Positions 7,565-15,336 of a stretch of DNA of 21,014 bases are shown in pieces. Every line of letters begins with the position of its first letter. The stretch's first letter is position 1. The notes under the pieces are model-generated. The model was not told the DNA's origin, did no database searches, and saw nothing but the letters and a program-made list of their open reading frames with translations. Source of the DNA: Hydrogenimonas sp. (GTDB lineage Bacteria; Campylobacterota; Campylobacteria; Campylobacterales; Hydrogenimonadaceae). Location of the stretch: positions 1-21,014 of the forward strand of contig JAKIUX010000001.1 in assembly GCA_021647345.1 (NCBI GenBank), written 5' to 3'. Both the position numbers and the translations under genes were made by a program.

Positions 7565-8785
7565 TTATACCTCCTCTTTCTTGCCTGCTGCCGCACTTGC
7601 AAATGCATGTATAGCTATACCGATACCTGCTGCTGTAAGCAGTCCTAAACCAAACTCATCCACTGTCTTTTCAACGCCGCCGGTAGGCGCTTTTATATTG
7701 GCGTCTGCCATTGGTCTTTCGTATGCATATTTATCCCAGAAGTCAGGCTCTGAGCAACCTATGCAGCCGTGTCCGGCACCTATTGGCCAGTTGGTTCCGC
7801 TGTTGTATCTTACAATTGAGCAGTTATTGAATGTCATTGGACCTTTGCATCCTACTTTATATAGGCAGAAGTTGTTTTCTGCGCCTTCATCTCCCCACTC
7901 CTCTACAAACTCACCTGCATCAAAATGCGCTCTTCTTTCGCAATTGTCGTGAATTCTATATCCAAATGCAAATTTTGGTCTATTTAGATAGTCAAGTTCC
8001 GGTACCTGTCCGGTCATAACATAATGCAGTATGGTACCGGTTATGTTTGCCGGGTTTGCAGGGCAGGCCGGAATGTTTATAATCGGCTTTCCTTTGATAA
8101 TATCTTGAACGCCAACTGCGCCTGTAGGATTGGGAGAGGCCGCGGGAACTCCGCCAAATGTTGCACAAGTACCAACCGCTACAACGGCGGCGCTATTTTG
8201 CGCTACTCTAAGAAGATGCTCTTCGAAGGTTTCGCCTTTAGCTCCTATTGTGCACCACTCTTTTCCTGCACCCACCGGAATAGATCCTTCAACAACACAT
8301 ATGAAGTTTCCTGCAAATTTTTCTATAACCTCATCGAGGTGCTCTTCTGCCTGATGGCCGGCGGCAACCATAAGTGTTTCGTTAAACTCAAAGTTTATCG
8401 TTTCAAGTATAAGCTCATCTATTGTCGGAGAGTCAGATCTGAGTATGGCCTCTGTATTGCCGGCGCAATCTTGAAGCTCAAGCCAGACTATAGGTACTCT
8501 GTTTATAAGCTCTGCCGCTTCGGCAACAAGAGGGGTAAAAGAGGCCGGCAGCATCAGCATTGCGCAGGTAGCGCTTGCCCACTTCATAAAGTCTCTTCTG
8601 CTTAGCCCTTCTGCGTCCAAAACCTTTTCTATATCTACTTTTGAAGCCGCTGGGCTATTGCGTAGCTCTGAAAGCCTTTTTTCAATCTTTTTTCTTAAAG
8701 AGTCATAGTACTCATCGCCTCTATTTGTGTTTACTCTTACACCCTTGGCGCCAAACATTTTGGCAAGCGCATCTCTTCTGTCCAT
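7565..8785 (-). CDS. hydA: HydA, iron-sulfur small subunit of the membrane-bound uptake hydrogenase
   Basis: The electron-transfer subunit, 406 residues from ATG 8785, chosen because GGAGG (8793-8797) lies seven bases upstream and the alternative 10-codon extension has no good site. A twin-arginine signal, SRRDFMK (62-68), is followed by a hydrophobic run to about 83 and a probable cut near AEA (88-90); the 60-residue stretch before the arginines is long. Cluster ligands: proximal C107, C207, C241, with Asn110 where most families have Cys; distal H279, C282, C307, C313; medial C322, C341, C344. Residues 378-400 form a C-terminal membrane anchor with His393, about residue 303 of the mature protein, near a His reported as important in Wolinella HydA. 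First gene of hydABCD; it has its own promoter and palindrome upstream. Confidence 0.96.
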   Translation of the reverse strand: MDRRDALAKMFGAKGVRVNTNRGDEYYDSLRKKIEKRLSELRNSPAASKVDIEKVLDAEGLSRRDFMKWASATCAMLMLPASFTPLVAEAAELINRVPIVWLELQDCAGNTEAILRSDSPTIDELILETINFEFNETLMVAAGHQAEEHLDEVIEKFAGNFICVVEGSIPVGAGKEWCTIGAKGETFEEHLLRVAQNSAAVVAVGTCATFGGVPAASPNPTGAVGVQDIIKGKPIINIPACPANPANITGTILHYVMTGQVPELDYLNRPKFAFGYRIHDNCERRAHFDAGEFVEEWGDEGAENNFCLYKVGCKGPMTFNNCSIVRYNSGTNWPIGAGHGCIGCSEPDFWDKYAYERPMADANIKAPTGGVEKTVDEFGLGLLTAAGIGIAIHAFASAAAGKKEEV

Positions 8786-8799
8786 ATTAATACCTCCGA

Positions 8800-8815
8800 G
8801 TGAATAGTCATTCAC
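8800..8815. promoter_or_regulatory. 16-base palindrome in the hydA leader, candidate TetR-family operator
   Basis: GTGAAT-AGTC-ATTCAC is a perfect 6-base inverted repeat with a 4-base centre, placed between the hydA -10 region and its ribosome site. On the gene strand it reads TGAATGACTATTCA at the core, very like operators of TetR-family regulators (from memory, the Bacillus FadR box begins TGAATGA and ends TCATTCA). A TetR-family gene lies at 11074-11676 in the same cluster. Binding is inferred only. Confidence 0.5.
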
Positions 8816-8827
8816 ATCATTTTACGC

Positions 8828-8833
8828 ACTATA
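8828..8833 (-). promoter_or_regulatory. Probable -10 element of the hydA promoter
   Basis: On the minus strand the leader reads GATTATAGTGCG, giving TATAGT as a -10 box about 43 bases before the hydA ATG. The upstream 40 bases are strongly A/T-rich with no clear -35, which is usual for Campylobacterota vegetative promoters. Transcription would start near 8820, putting the palindrome at 8800-8815 just inside the transcript, a normal place for repression. Confidence 0.4.
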
Positions 8834-8899
8834 ATCTTAAGAAAAGGTTATATTTTTAAAATTTTTATAAAAAAGCTTATTTGTTATATGGTTTTCGGA

Positions 8900-10162
8900 C
8901 TAGTGGGTTGTGCATACGCTGCAGACGTCAAATGATTTTAGCACCAGTTCGATTGGATCGCTATTTTTTAGGCCTATTAAGGCTTTTTGTGCAATGCCGG
9001 GTTTTTCGATATCGCCAGAGCCTAGATTCCACTGGGTAGGTGTAATTATATTGTACTCTTTGATCACTCCTTCTTCTATCTCCACTTTATGCACCAAGGA
9101 GCCGCGTGCAGCCTCTACAACCCCTGCGCCTACAGCTCTTTTTGGAAATTCTCCGGGGTCTATCCAAGACTCTTCGCTTAAATCTAATCTGTGCAGAAGA
9201 GACTCTATATAGATAATAAGCTGAGGAATTTCGCAAACTCTAGCCAGTATCCTGCTAAATATTGAATCGGCATATTTTCTGTGCGACTCCTTTATAAGAG
9301 CTGTTTTCATCAGCATTGCTCTTGCAAGGGGGCCGACTTCATACCCTCTATCTTTATATAAGACCCTTTTTGCCAGCGATCTTTTGATGCTCTCCTCTTT
9401 TATATGGCCGGTTGAAATATTGGTTGATACTCTCGTGCCGATAGATTTACCTTTTTTAAAAGCTCCTTCGGCAAAAACGATGAACCTATCTTCGCTTTTT
9501 CCCATCATCTGCCAGCCGTTTTCTATGATTTTAGCCATAGCAAGCGGCATATCCCCTCTATGTTTGAGCATCGTCTCTATTTTGTCGCACTCTTTAAAAA
9601 GAGCTGGATCAGCATCTATTAAGCTCTCTTTAAAGAGTTTTTTGAGGGCTTCAATACGCTCTTTGGCGTTAATTAGCTCAATAGGCGTAATATCTGAGAC
9701 TATGCCTCCTGCAATTGCGTAAGAGTTGTGCGGGTATTGTCCTGCAAAGGCTGCTATAGCTTCGGCTGCTATTCGTGAAGGTTTAAGCGCTTTTTCTATA
9801 GCGGGCTTGAAGCCAAGCAGAGGCATTATGGTTAAATAGAACCATTTAAAATGGCTCTGTATAAGCTCTAAAGAGAGGGTAACCTCTCTGCAAATTTGAG
9901 ATTTTTGCGAAATTTTCACCGATTTATAGCAAGCTTCTAAGGCTCTTACGGTTGCTATAAGGTGTGCATGATTGCAAATTCCGCAAACCCTCGGATTGAT
10001 TATAAGAGCATCTTTAGGGTCTCTTCCTTGAAGAATCTTCTCTATATTTCTTGCGCTTGTGAATTGAATCTGGGCGTCAACAACTCTTCCATCTGTGCCA
10101 TACGCGCAGTGAAGCTCAGCCTCTCCTTCTATCTTCTCTATAAGCTCAATGCTTTTTTTCAA
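8900..10162 (-). CDS. hupL: HupL-like large [NiFe] subunit of a cytoplasmic hydrogenase
   Basis: A 420-residue catalytic subunit. It starts at TTG 10162, overlapping hupS by 17 bases; that start gives the conserved IEKIEGEAEL N-terminus and has AAGG upstream, and no in-frame ATG fits better. NiFe ligands are C60 and C63 in RVCGIC (58-63) and C414 and C417 in DVCSVCTTH (412-420). The protein stops directly after the final His, so there is no tail for a maturation protease, as in H2-sensing HoxC/HupV and in CooH/EchE. The usual DPC is DVC here. It has no membrane segment or export signal. In Campylobacterota such HupSL pairs have been proposed as cytoplasmic uptake enzymes supplying low-potential electrons; a sensory role is the alternative. 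The assignment as a [NiFe] hydrogenase large subunit is firm, the exact group less so. Confidence 0.85.
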   Translation of the reverse strand: MKKSIELIEKIEGEAELHCAYGTDGRVVDAQIQFTSARNIEKILQGRDPKDALIINPRVCGICNHAHLIATVRALEACYKSVKISQKSQICREVTLSLELIQSHFKWFYLTIMPLLGFKPAIEKALKPSRIAAEAIAAFAGQYPHNSYAIAGGIVSDITPIELINAKERIEALKKLFKESLIDADPALFKECDKIETMLKHRGDMPLAMAKIIENGWQMMGKSEDRFIVFAEGAFKKGKSIGTRVSTNISTGHIKEESIKRSLAKRVLYKDRGYEVGPLARAMLMKTALIKESHRKYADSIFSRILARVCEIPQLIIYIESLLHRLDLSEESWIDPGEFPKRAVGAGVVEAARGSLVHKVEIEEGVIKEYNIITPTQWNLGSGDIEKPGIAQKALIGLKNSDPIELVLKSFDVCSVCTTH

Positions 10163-11057
10163 CTGCTGAACCTTTTTTTAAAATCCTCTTTTCAAATCTT
10201 TCAATCTTGAACGCTTTGGCAACACCGGCAATACTTATATAGGCCCTTTTTGGGACTCCAAGAGGCGCATGAGCCGGAATACCCATATGTTTTTTTGTCT
10301 CCCATAGATTAAAAGCAGGAAAATCCGGTTCAGTGCATCCTGAGCATGGTTGGCCGGCTCTTGTCTTTGAGTTTATACCGTTCCAAAGAATTTTGTTGCA
10401 GCTTCCTCTTGTAAATGGAGCTCTGCAGCCGTGATCTATAAACATACACCCCTCCATTTCGCCAAAGCGGTGATGCCCTATTTTGTATTCATAATATTCG
10501 TTCCTATTGCAGCCGTCATGCACGGTCCATCCATAAAAAATTTTAGGACGCCTGCATTCGTCAAGATCTATATAGAGCCCTTTGAGTATCATCTGAATAG
10601 TTTTAAATATCAAATCTGGGTGAACCGGACAGCCCGGAAGACTTATGCTTTTTTGCCATATATTTTTGAAATCTTCAGTGCGCTTTTCCTCTCTAAAATG
10701 GAGGCCGCTTGCTTTTTCGTTTGAACGGGAAAATATACCTCCAAATGTAGAGCATGTTCCTGCTGTAATAACAACTTCAGCTATAGAGGAGTATCTTGTT
10801 ATAACATCAATCATTTTGACCCCATTTATCTTCAAAGTTGGGTCAATGCTCCCTTCTATAACTAAAATTTCGCATTCGTAGCTATTTTGTATCACCTCTT
10901 TTAGTCTATATCTGGAAGGCAGAAGAGGGTGATATAGAAATTGAATATTTTGCAACAATAGGTCCAAATTTGGATGATTTAAAAGAGAGTGAGAGTTCCC
11001 GTTGCAAGTAAGTGATGAGAGCCATAATATCCTGTTTTGTTGCAACTTTTCTACCAT
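10146..11057 (-). CDS. hupS: HupS-like iron-sulfur small subunit of a cytoplasmic hydrogenase
   Basis: A 303-residue small subunit without Tat signal or C-terminal anchor, hence cytoplasmic. Cluster ligands can be read: proximal C18, C102 (GTCSTFGG) and C143 (PGCPVHP), with Asn21 in CNGN where the second Cys of CXXC is usual; distal H180, C183, C204, C211; medial C220, C238, C241. The CXGN form is also known from cyanobacterial HupS, which supports a group 2 hydrogenase. Its ATG at 11057 has no obvious Shine-Dalgarno and follows the tetR stop by 16 bases, so it may depend on translation of that gene. It partners HupL, whose gene overlaps its end. Confidence 0.85.
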   Translation of the reverse strand: MVEKLQQNRILWLSSLTCNGNSHSLLNHPNLDLLLQNIQFLYHPLLPSRYRLKEVIQNSYECEILVIEGSIDPTLKINGVKMIDVITRYSSIAEVVITAGTCSTFGGIFSRSNEKASGLHFREEKRTEDFKNIWQKSISLPGCPVHPDLIFKTIQMILKGLYIDLDECRRPKIFYGWTVHDGCNRNEYYEYKIGHHRFGEMEGCMFIDHGCRAPFTRGSCNKILWNGINSKTRAGQPCSGCTEPDFPAFNLWETKKHMGIPAHAPLGVPKRAYISIAGVAKAFKIERFEKRILKKGSAVEKKH

Positions 11058-11073
11058 AAGTTTATGATTGCCA

Positions 11074-11676
11074 TCATATTTTTAAAGCGTTATAGATATT
11101 TTCAGAGACATCTTTTGAGAACTCTTGCAACTCTTTAGGAAGAATCTCTTCGCCGTTAAGAAACGCCATTCCTCCCAAGTAGCCCATAAAGAGACCAAAG
11201 GCACTAAAAAACTCCTGATTCTTTAGGTCTCCTCTTGCTACGCCGTTTTCAAAGAAAATCATGATCTCCGCTACAAACTCCGTAACGCAGGTCATTCCTT
11301 TGCACTCCTCTTGAAAAACCTCTCTGTTGGAGAGATATACTCTTAGAAAGTAGTCGATCATCTCAGGCTCTTTTGAGGCGGTTTTGAAGTATATATCTAC
11401 AATTTTAAAGAGCTTCTCTTTGGTAGTCTCTTCGCTCTCATTTATCTCTTTTATTCTGTTTCCAAGATATCTTGAAATATACCTTAAAATCTCTCTGGCC
11501 AATATCTCTTTGGATTGAAAATAGTTGTAAAGGTTGCCGACACTCATATCTAAAGCGGAAGCAATATCTGGAATGGTTGTAGAGTAGTACCCTCTTTTTG
11601 AAAACTGCTCTAGCGCTTCGCGAATAATAGCCTCTCTTTTTCTCTCTTTTGCAGTTGATCTTGTGTCGCTTTGCAT
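11074..11676 (-). CDS. TetR-family transcriptional regulator
   Basis: A 200-residue protein with a typical TetR N-terminal DNA-binding domain: an amphipathic first helix (about 11-29, ending FSKRGYYSTT), then the helix-turn-helix at about 34-53 (IPDIASALDMSVGNLYNYF) followed by SKEIL. The C-terminal 140 residues are all-helical and unlike any ligand domain I recognise. AGGAGA (11681-11686) precedes the ATG. It lies 17 bases after thyX and 16 bases before hupS, so it is probably cotranscribed with both. A palindrome of TetR-operator type occurs at the hydA promoter (8800-8815) and no second copy was found near its own start. Control of the hydrogenase genes is inferred from position; the ligand is unknown. 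Confidence 0.88.
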   Translation of the reverse strand: MQSDTRSTAKERKREAIIREALEQFSKRGYYSTTIPDIASALDMSVGNLYNYFQSKEILAREILRYISRYLGNRIKEINESEETTKEKLFKIVDIYFKTASKEPEMIDYFLRVYLSNREVFQEECKGMTCVTEFVAEIMIFFENGVARGDLKNQEFFSAFGLFMGYLGGMAFLNGEEILPKELQEFSKDVSENIYNALKI

Positions 11677-11693
11677 AGACTCTCCTATTTTAA

Positions 11694-12302
11694 TTACTGT
11701 GCTATCGAAAATAGATACTTATGTTCATCAGGTAGAGCATCATATATAGCATGGGCTAGATCTCTAATTTCCCAAAGAGCCGCTTTGTCGCTCCTTAAGA
11801 GAAGAAAGTTTTGAAGGCTTCTTGCGTTGATTGTCCAGGTGAGTTCGGTTTTGTAGCATTCTGGTAGAGCGTATTTTGCTTTATCGTTTGATATACCGGC
11901 TGCAAGAAGCTGCCGTAAATTCTCCAGGGCCTTAATGCTCATCTCGTTTACGAGTGCGCTGTCGGTCATTACTATATACTTTTTGGCTCTTTTAATATCT
12001 TCAGCATCAAAAGGGGCTTCCTCTTTTAGCTCTTTAAGAGTATACCTGGTACTTTTTACGCTCAAAGAGGCCATGCGGTGGCGTGCGAGTTCTTGCAAAA
12101 CCGCTCTGCTTATTCCTTGTATGTAAAAGGTATATACAAGATGTTCAAGGGTGCTTGAGTGTTTGAACTTATTGCCTACTCTGTCTATGAGCTCTCTATC
12201 TTTTTCGCCCCCTCCGTCACTTTTGTCGAAGCTCTGCCAGCATGTACGTATTGCATGCGCGCAAACATCCAAAGGTGTATGGTGCAGCAGAGTAATCTTC
12301 AT
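11694..12302 (-). CDS. thyX: ThyX, flavin-dependent thymidylate synthase
   Basis: Makes dTMP from dUMP using methylene-tetrahydrofolate, FAD and NADPH in the cytoplasm. The 202-residue length is normal, and the signature RHRMASLSVKSTRY lies at 74-87, with Ser84 and Arg86 in the conserved positions. The N-terminal HTPLDVCAHAIRTCW and the region around EHLVYTF also fit the family. The ATG at 12302 has GGGG (12309-12312) upstream. It is the first gene of a leftward transcript that may run on into tetR and hupSL, and is divergent from a dGTPase-like gene; both act on nucleotides. Confidence 0.96.
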   Translation of the reverse strand: MKITLLHHTPLDVCAHAIRTCWQSFDKSDGGGEKDRELIDRVGNKFKHSSTLEHLVYTFYIQGISRAVLQELARHRMASLSVKSTRYTLKELKEEAPFDAEDIKRAKKYIVMTDSALVNEMSIKALENLRQLLAAGISNDKAKYALPECYKTELTWTINARSLQNFLLLRSDKAALWEIRDLAHAIYDALPDEHKYLFSIAQ

Positions 12303-12334
12303 AGGGAGCCCCTTTTTGAAAGTATAGTTTAGAT

Positions 12335-12342
12335 ATTATAAT
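12335..12342. promoter_or_regulatory. Overlapping divergent -10 elements for thyX and the dGTPase gene
   Basis: The segment ATTATAAT holds a perfect TATAAT on each strand: 12337-12342 on the plus strand (for the gene at 12374) and 12335-12340 on the minus strand (for thyX). The 71-base intergenic region has no other good -10. As both boxes share the same bases, the two promoters would compete for polymerase. Confidence 0.5.
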
Positions 12343-12373
12343 CAAAATAAACTTAAGAGCGATAAGGTTTTTT

Positions 12374-13468
12374 ATGAAGTGTACCGACAGATTTCACCCC
12401 GCTATTGACGACTTCAGAGACCCTTTTGCCAGAGATAGAGACAGGGTTATACATACAAGCAGTTTTAGAAGGCTTGAGTATAAAACGCAGGTTTTCATAA
12501 ACCATGAAGGCGACTACTTCAGAACGCGCCTAACCCACTCTCTGGAGGTTAGCCAAATAGCCAGGGCTATTGCAAATGCTTTAGGGTGCTCCGAAGCTTT
12601 AGCGGAGACGATTGCCTTGGCTCATGACCTTGGCCACACCCCGTTTGGTCATGTAGGCGGCGATACACTTGATCTTTGCCTCAAAGAGAGCGGCAGCGGC
12701 AACGGTTTCGACCACAACTTTCAATCATTCAGAGTCGTTACCAAACTTGAAAAGAGGTACGCCCCTTTTGATGGACTTAATCTCACTTTCGCGACACTCG
12801 AAGGGATACTCAAGCACTCCTACCCATACAGAAAGCCATTTCTCGCAGAGTGGTACGAGGAGATATTTGGCTTAGAGTTTCACCCATCCTTGGAGGCTAT
12901 GATAGTCGATCACGCCGACGAAATAGCCTACATTAGTCACGATATAGACGACGGGATACAGTACGGCCTCATAACTTTTGACGATATTCTCGAAAATCCT
13001 CTTGCCTCGCATATTGAGCAAAGAGTAAGGGAGGAGGGGCTAAAAAGAGGTACAAAACTTCATAGATATCGATTTGTCGGGATGCTTATTAGTCACTTGG
13101 TTACCGAGCTAATCTCCTCAAGCAGGCCAAATATTCCAAAAAGCAAGAAGATACTTTGTAAAACCGTACCGGCTAACGAGCCGACACCTATAGGTTTTAA
13201 AAATAAGCTTGCAACCGACATAAAAGCTCTTAAGAAGATACTCTTTAAAAAGCTCTACAGGCATGAGAGGATAGTTAGCAAGATGCATGCGGGCAAAGAG
13301 TGCATAAGGAGACTCTACGCCGCTTTCAACGAAGATTCAGATCTGCTTCCGGCAGAGTACAAAGAGCGGTTAGAAAGCGAAAAGATAGAGCGCGTTGCTG
13401 CCGACTTCATAGCCGGCATGAGCGACCGGTACGCTCTTATGAGGTACCGGGAGATATATGGACTCTAA
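12374..13468 (+). CDS. dgt: dGTPase-like HD-domain triphosphohydrolase
   Basis: A 364-residue protein of the Dgt/dNTPase family, which splits dGTP or other dNTPs to the nucleoside and triphosphate. The metal-binding HD residues are visible: H55 in RLTHSLEV, H84 and D85 in AHDLGHTPFGH (83-93), and D182 in DHADEIAYISHD (179-190). The N-terminal DPFARDRDRVIHTSSFRRLEYKTQVF is the family signature. Length fits the shorter type rather than the 500-residue E. coli enzyme. AAGG (12364-12367) precedes the ATG. It ends three bases from the convergent hook gene. Substrate preference cannot be read from sequence. Confidence 0.92.
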   Translation: MKCTDRFHPAIDDFRDPFARDRDRVIHTSSFRRLEYKTQVFINHEGDYFRTRLTHSLEVSQIARAIANALGCSEALAETIALAHDLGHTPFGHVGGDTLDLCLKESGSGNGFDHNFQSFRVVTKLEKRYAPFDGLNLTFATLEGILKHSYPYRKPFLAEWYEEIFGLEFHPSLEAMIVDHADEIAYISHDIDDGIQYGLITFDDILENPLASHIEQRVREEGLKRGTKLHRYRFVGMLISHLVTELISSSRPNIPKSKKILCKTVPANEPTPIGFKNKLATDIKALKKILFKKLYRHERIVSKMHAGKECIRRLYAAFNEDSDLLPAEYKERLESEKIERVAADFIAGMSDRYALMRYREIYGL

Positions 13469-13471
13469 TTT

Positions 13472-15268
13472 TTACTGCTTAAGCTGCAGGAGAGTTTGCA
13501 GCATCTGGTCTGATGTAGTTATCGTTTTAGAGTTGGCTTGATAGCCACGCTGAACGACTATAAGCTGAGTAAGGGAGCGGCTAAGGTCTACGTTTGACAT
13601 CTCCAAAGATGAGGAGTTTATGAAGCCTCGCCCGCCGGAATTAGCCTTTCCGATTATGGGGTCGCCGGAGTTAGCCGACTGAATGAAAATGTTTCCGCCG
13701 TCGCTCATAAGACCTTCATTGTTGGCGAACTTTGCCATAGCTATCTGGGCAAGCCCGAAGGAGCGGCCGTTGCTGAATGAGCCTATGAGGGTACCGCTTT
13801 GATCGATCCTTATTCCAACAAGATCTCCGCCCGGAAAACCGTCTTGGCTTATACCGGCAGTAGATGACTCGGAGTCATAGCTTGTTATGCCGTCAAAACC
13901 GTTGATTGTTCCAAACTTGAAGTCTATCTGCTGGTTTGGAGCCGAGCCGTTGTTGGCGGTATATGTGATTCCGGGCGGGTTGTATTGCGCTAACGATCCG
14001 TCTGAGTTGAAATCTATGACCCCTCCTTCGAGAATATTCTCATTGGGAGCTATAGCTCCTGCTATTGTTCCAGGCTGCGGTACAGAAACTGTGTATGTCC
14101 AAGATGTGCCTCCTGTGGCTGTAAAGCCTGTCTTTCTGAAATCAAACCTAACGGTATGTTTCGTTCCGAGAGAGTCGAAAATATCTATACTTGAAGAGTG
14201 TACCGCCGCCTCTATCGGCTGAGAGAGCTTGACACTTGTAGTGTCGGCAGGGAGCAGTCCGGCAAGAGATCCGATAGCTTGAGTAAAAAGAGGGTTCTCT
14301 TGAGTGTTGGCATCGACTATGCTCTCTACCGAGATAGTTAGGTCGTTGCCTCCGGCTCCGGCATTGCTTAGCTCAAACTTTCCTTGGTCATTTATTATCA
14401 TTTGGGCATTTGGAGACTGCACTTGGGCAAGATCTTCAAGTTGCCTTCTTAGATCCTCGGTGGTTCTGAAGTAGTTAGTGCTTCCGTCGGCGGTATTGGT
14501 TGGTGTAGTAACGGCAGCAGGGTCGTTGGTATATCTAAAAAGTACTGTTGTGGCTCCATTATCGAAAGAGACCTGAACTCCTTGGCCTCCGACACCGCCT
14601 ACAGGCGGTTGCAGGTTAAAGGCTTCACCGTTGCCGGTAAAGAGAACGCCAAAGTCGTCTGGGTTTTTTCCTGCCGCAATATCGGCAGATGAGTATGTGG
14701 GCGCTTTGTTAACTATCTGGTTTCCAGAATTCAGGTTCGCTTTCAGCTGTATGAAAGTGGTGGCGTTTGCCGGTGTCGTGAGCCCTGGCGGGATATTTAT
14801 ATCTTGAATGGGAGCGGTCGAGTCTATCTGGTTTGTGTCGGGGTCGCGTACCCATCCTTGAACTATATAGCCGTTGTTGTCTACAAAGTTTCCGCTTGCA
14901 TCGAACTTGAAGTCTCCCGCGCGGGTGAACTTCTGGGTCTTTCCGCCGTCACCGCTGACGATGAAGAAGCCGTCGCCCTGAATTGCCACATCGGTATTTT
15001 TGTCTGTATTTTGTACAGAACCCTGACTGAATATGTGACTGACATTCTGGATAGATGTTCCAAGCCCTATCTGCATCGGGTTCTTTCCTCCAAGTCCTCC
15101 CTGCGGTGCGGTGGCGATTTTGCTGGTCTGGCTTAAAAGATCGGCAAAATTGGCTCTTGAGTATTTAAAGCCGGTTGTGTTGACATTTGCAATGTTGTTT
15201 CCCTCTACATCCATAGCAACCTGGTGGGACTGAAGTCCGGATACGCCGGCCCATAGTGATCTCATCAT
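13472..15268 (-). CDS. flgE: FlgE, main flagellar hook protein
   Basis: Subunit of the curved hook joining rod and filament, exported by the flagellar type III apparatus. The 598-residue protein has the N-terminal rod/hook signature NIANVNTTGFK (25-35) and the C-terminal helix ending TITTSDQMLQTLLQ. The opening MRSLWAGVSGLQSHQVAMD is typical of the large Campylobacter/Helicobacter hook protein. The variable middle (about 150-460) forms the outer hook domains. Two ATGs stand in tandem at 15268 and 15265, with AAGGA upstream; either could be used. A sigma-54-like promoter at 15319-15336 overlaps the stop of the preceding flgE paralogue, so this gene can be expressed on its own as well as from the operon. 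Confidence 0.95.
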   Translation of the reverse strand: MMRSLWAGVSGLQSHQVAMDVEGNNIANVNTTGFKYSRANFADLLSQTSKIATAPQGGLGGKNPMQIGLGTSIQNVSHIFSQGSVQNTDKNTDVAIQGDGFFIVSGDGGKTQKFTRAGDFKFDASGNFVDNNGYIVQGWVRDPDTNQIDSTAPIQDINIPPGLTTPANATTFIQLKANLNSGNQIVNKAPTYSSADIAAGKNPDDFGVLFTGNGEAFNLQPPVGGVGGQGVQVSFDNGATTVLFRYTNDPAAVTTPTNTADGSTNYFRTTEDLRRQLEDLAQVQSPNAQMIINDQGKFELSNAGAGGNDLTISVESIVDANTQENPLFTQAIGSLAGLLPADTTSVKLSQPIEAAVHSSSIDIFDSLGTKHTVRFDFRKTGFTATGGTSWTYTVSVPQPGTIAGAIAPNENILEGGVIDFNSDGSLAQYNPPGITYTANNGSAPNQQIDFKFGTINGFDGITSYDSESSTAGISQDGFPGGDLVGIRIDQSGTLIGSFSNGRSFGLAQIAMAKFANNEGLMSDGGNIFIQSANSGDPIIGKANSGGRGFINSSSLEMSNVDLSRSLTQLIVVQRGYQANSKTITTSDQMLQTLLQLKQ

Positions 15269-15318
15269 CGCTCTATCCTTTGAAAATGATTTTTACTCTA
15301 TTTATCGTTTAGAATTAC

Positions 15319-15336
15319 AAGCAAATTCTATTCCTA
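15319..15336 (-). promoter_or_regulatory. Sigma-54-type promoter for the main flgE
   Basis: Minus-strand TAGGAATAGAATTTGCTT has GG at -24 (15333-15334) and GC at -12 (15321-15322), exactly ten bases apart as RpoN requires, and a consensus TTGC. The -24 half (AGGAAT) is weaker than TGGCAC. The start would be near 15309, about 41 bases before flgE. RpoN control of hook genes is established in Campylobacter and Helicobacter. Confidence 0.6.

Noticed and set aside
8024..8605. A 193-codon open frame on the plus strand inside hydA
   Set aside because: It lies opposite a clear hydrogenase gene, its translation is Cys/Tyr/Arg-rich with no recognisable domain, and it is explained as the antisense of conserved hydA codons.
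8786..8815. A longer hydA with 10 extra residues
   Set aside because: That start would place coding sequence over the palindrome and lacks a Shine-Dalgarno; ATG 8785 has GGAGG seven bases upstream.
8816..8899. A/T-rich inverted segments after hupL as a terminator
   Set aside because: Only A-T pairs with no G-C stem; more simply read as the A/T-rich upstream part of the hydA promoter.
13475..13510. GCTGCA/TGCAGC inverted repeat at the end of flgE as a bidirectional terminator
   Set aside because: It lies within flgE codons and has no T-run on either strand; the two convergent genes are only three bases apart.
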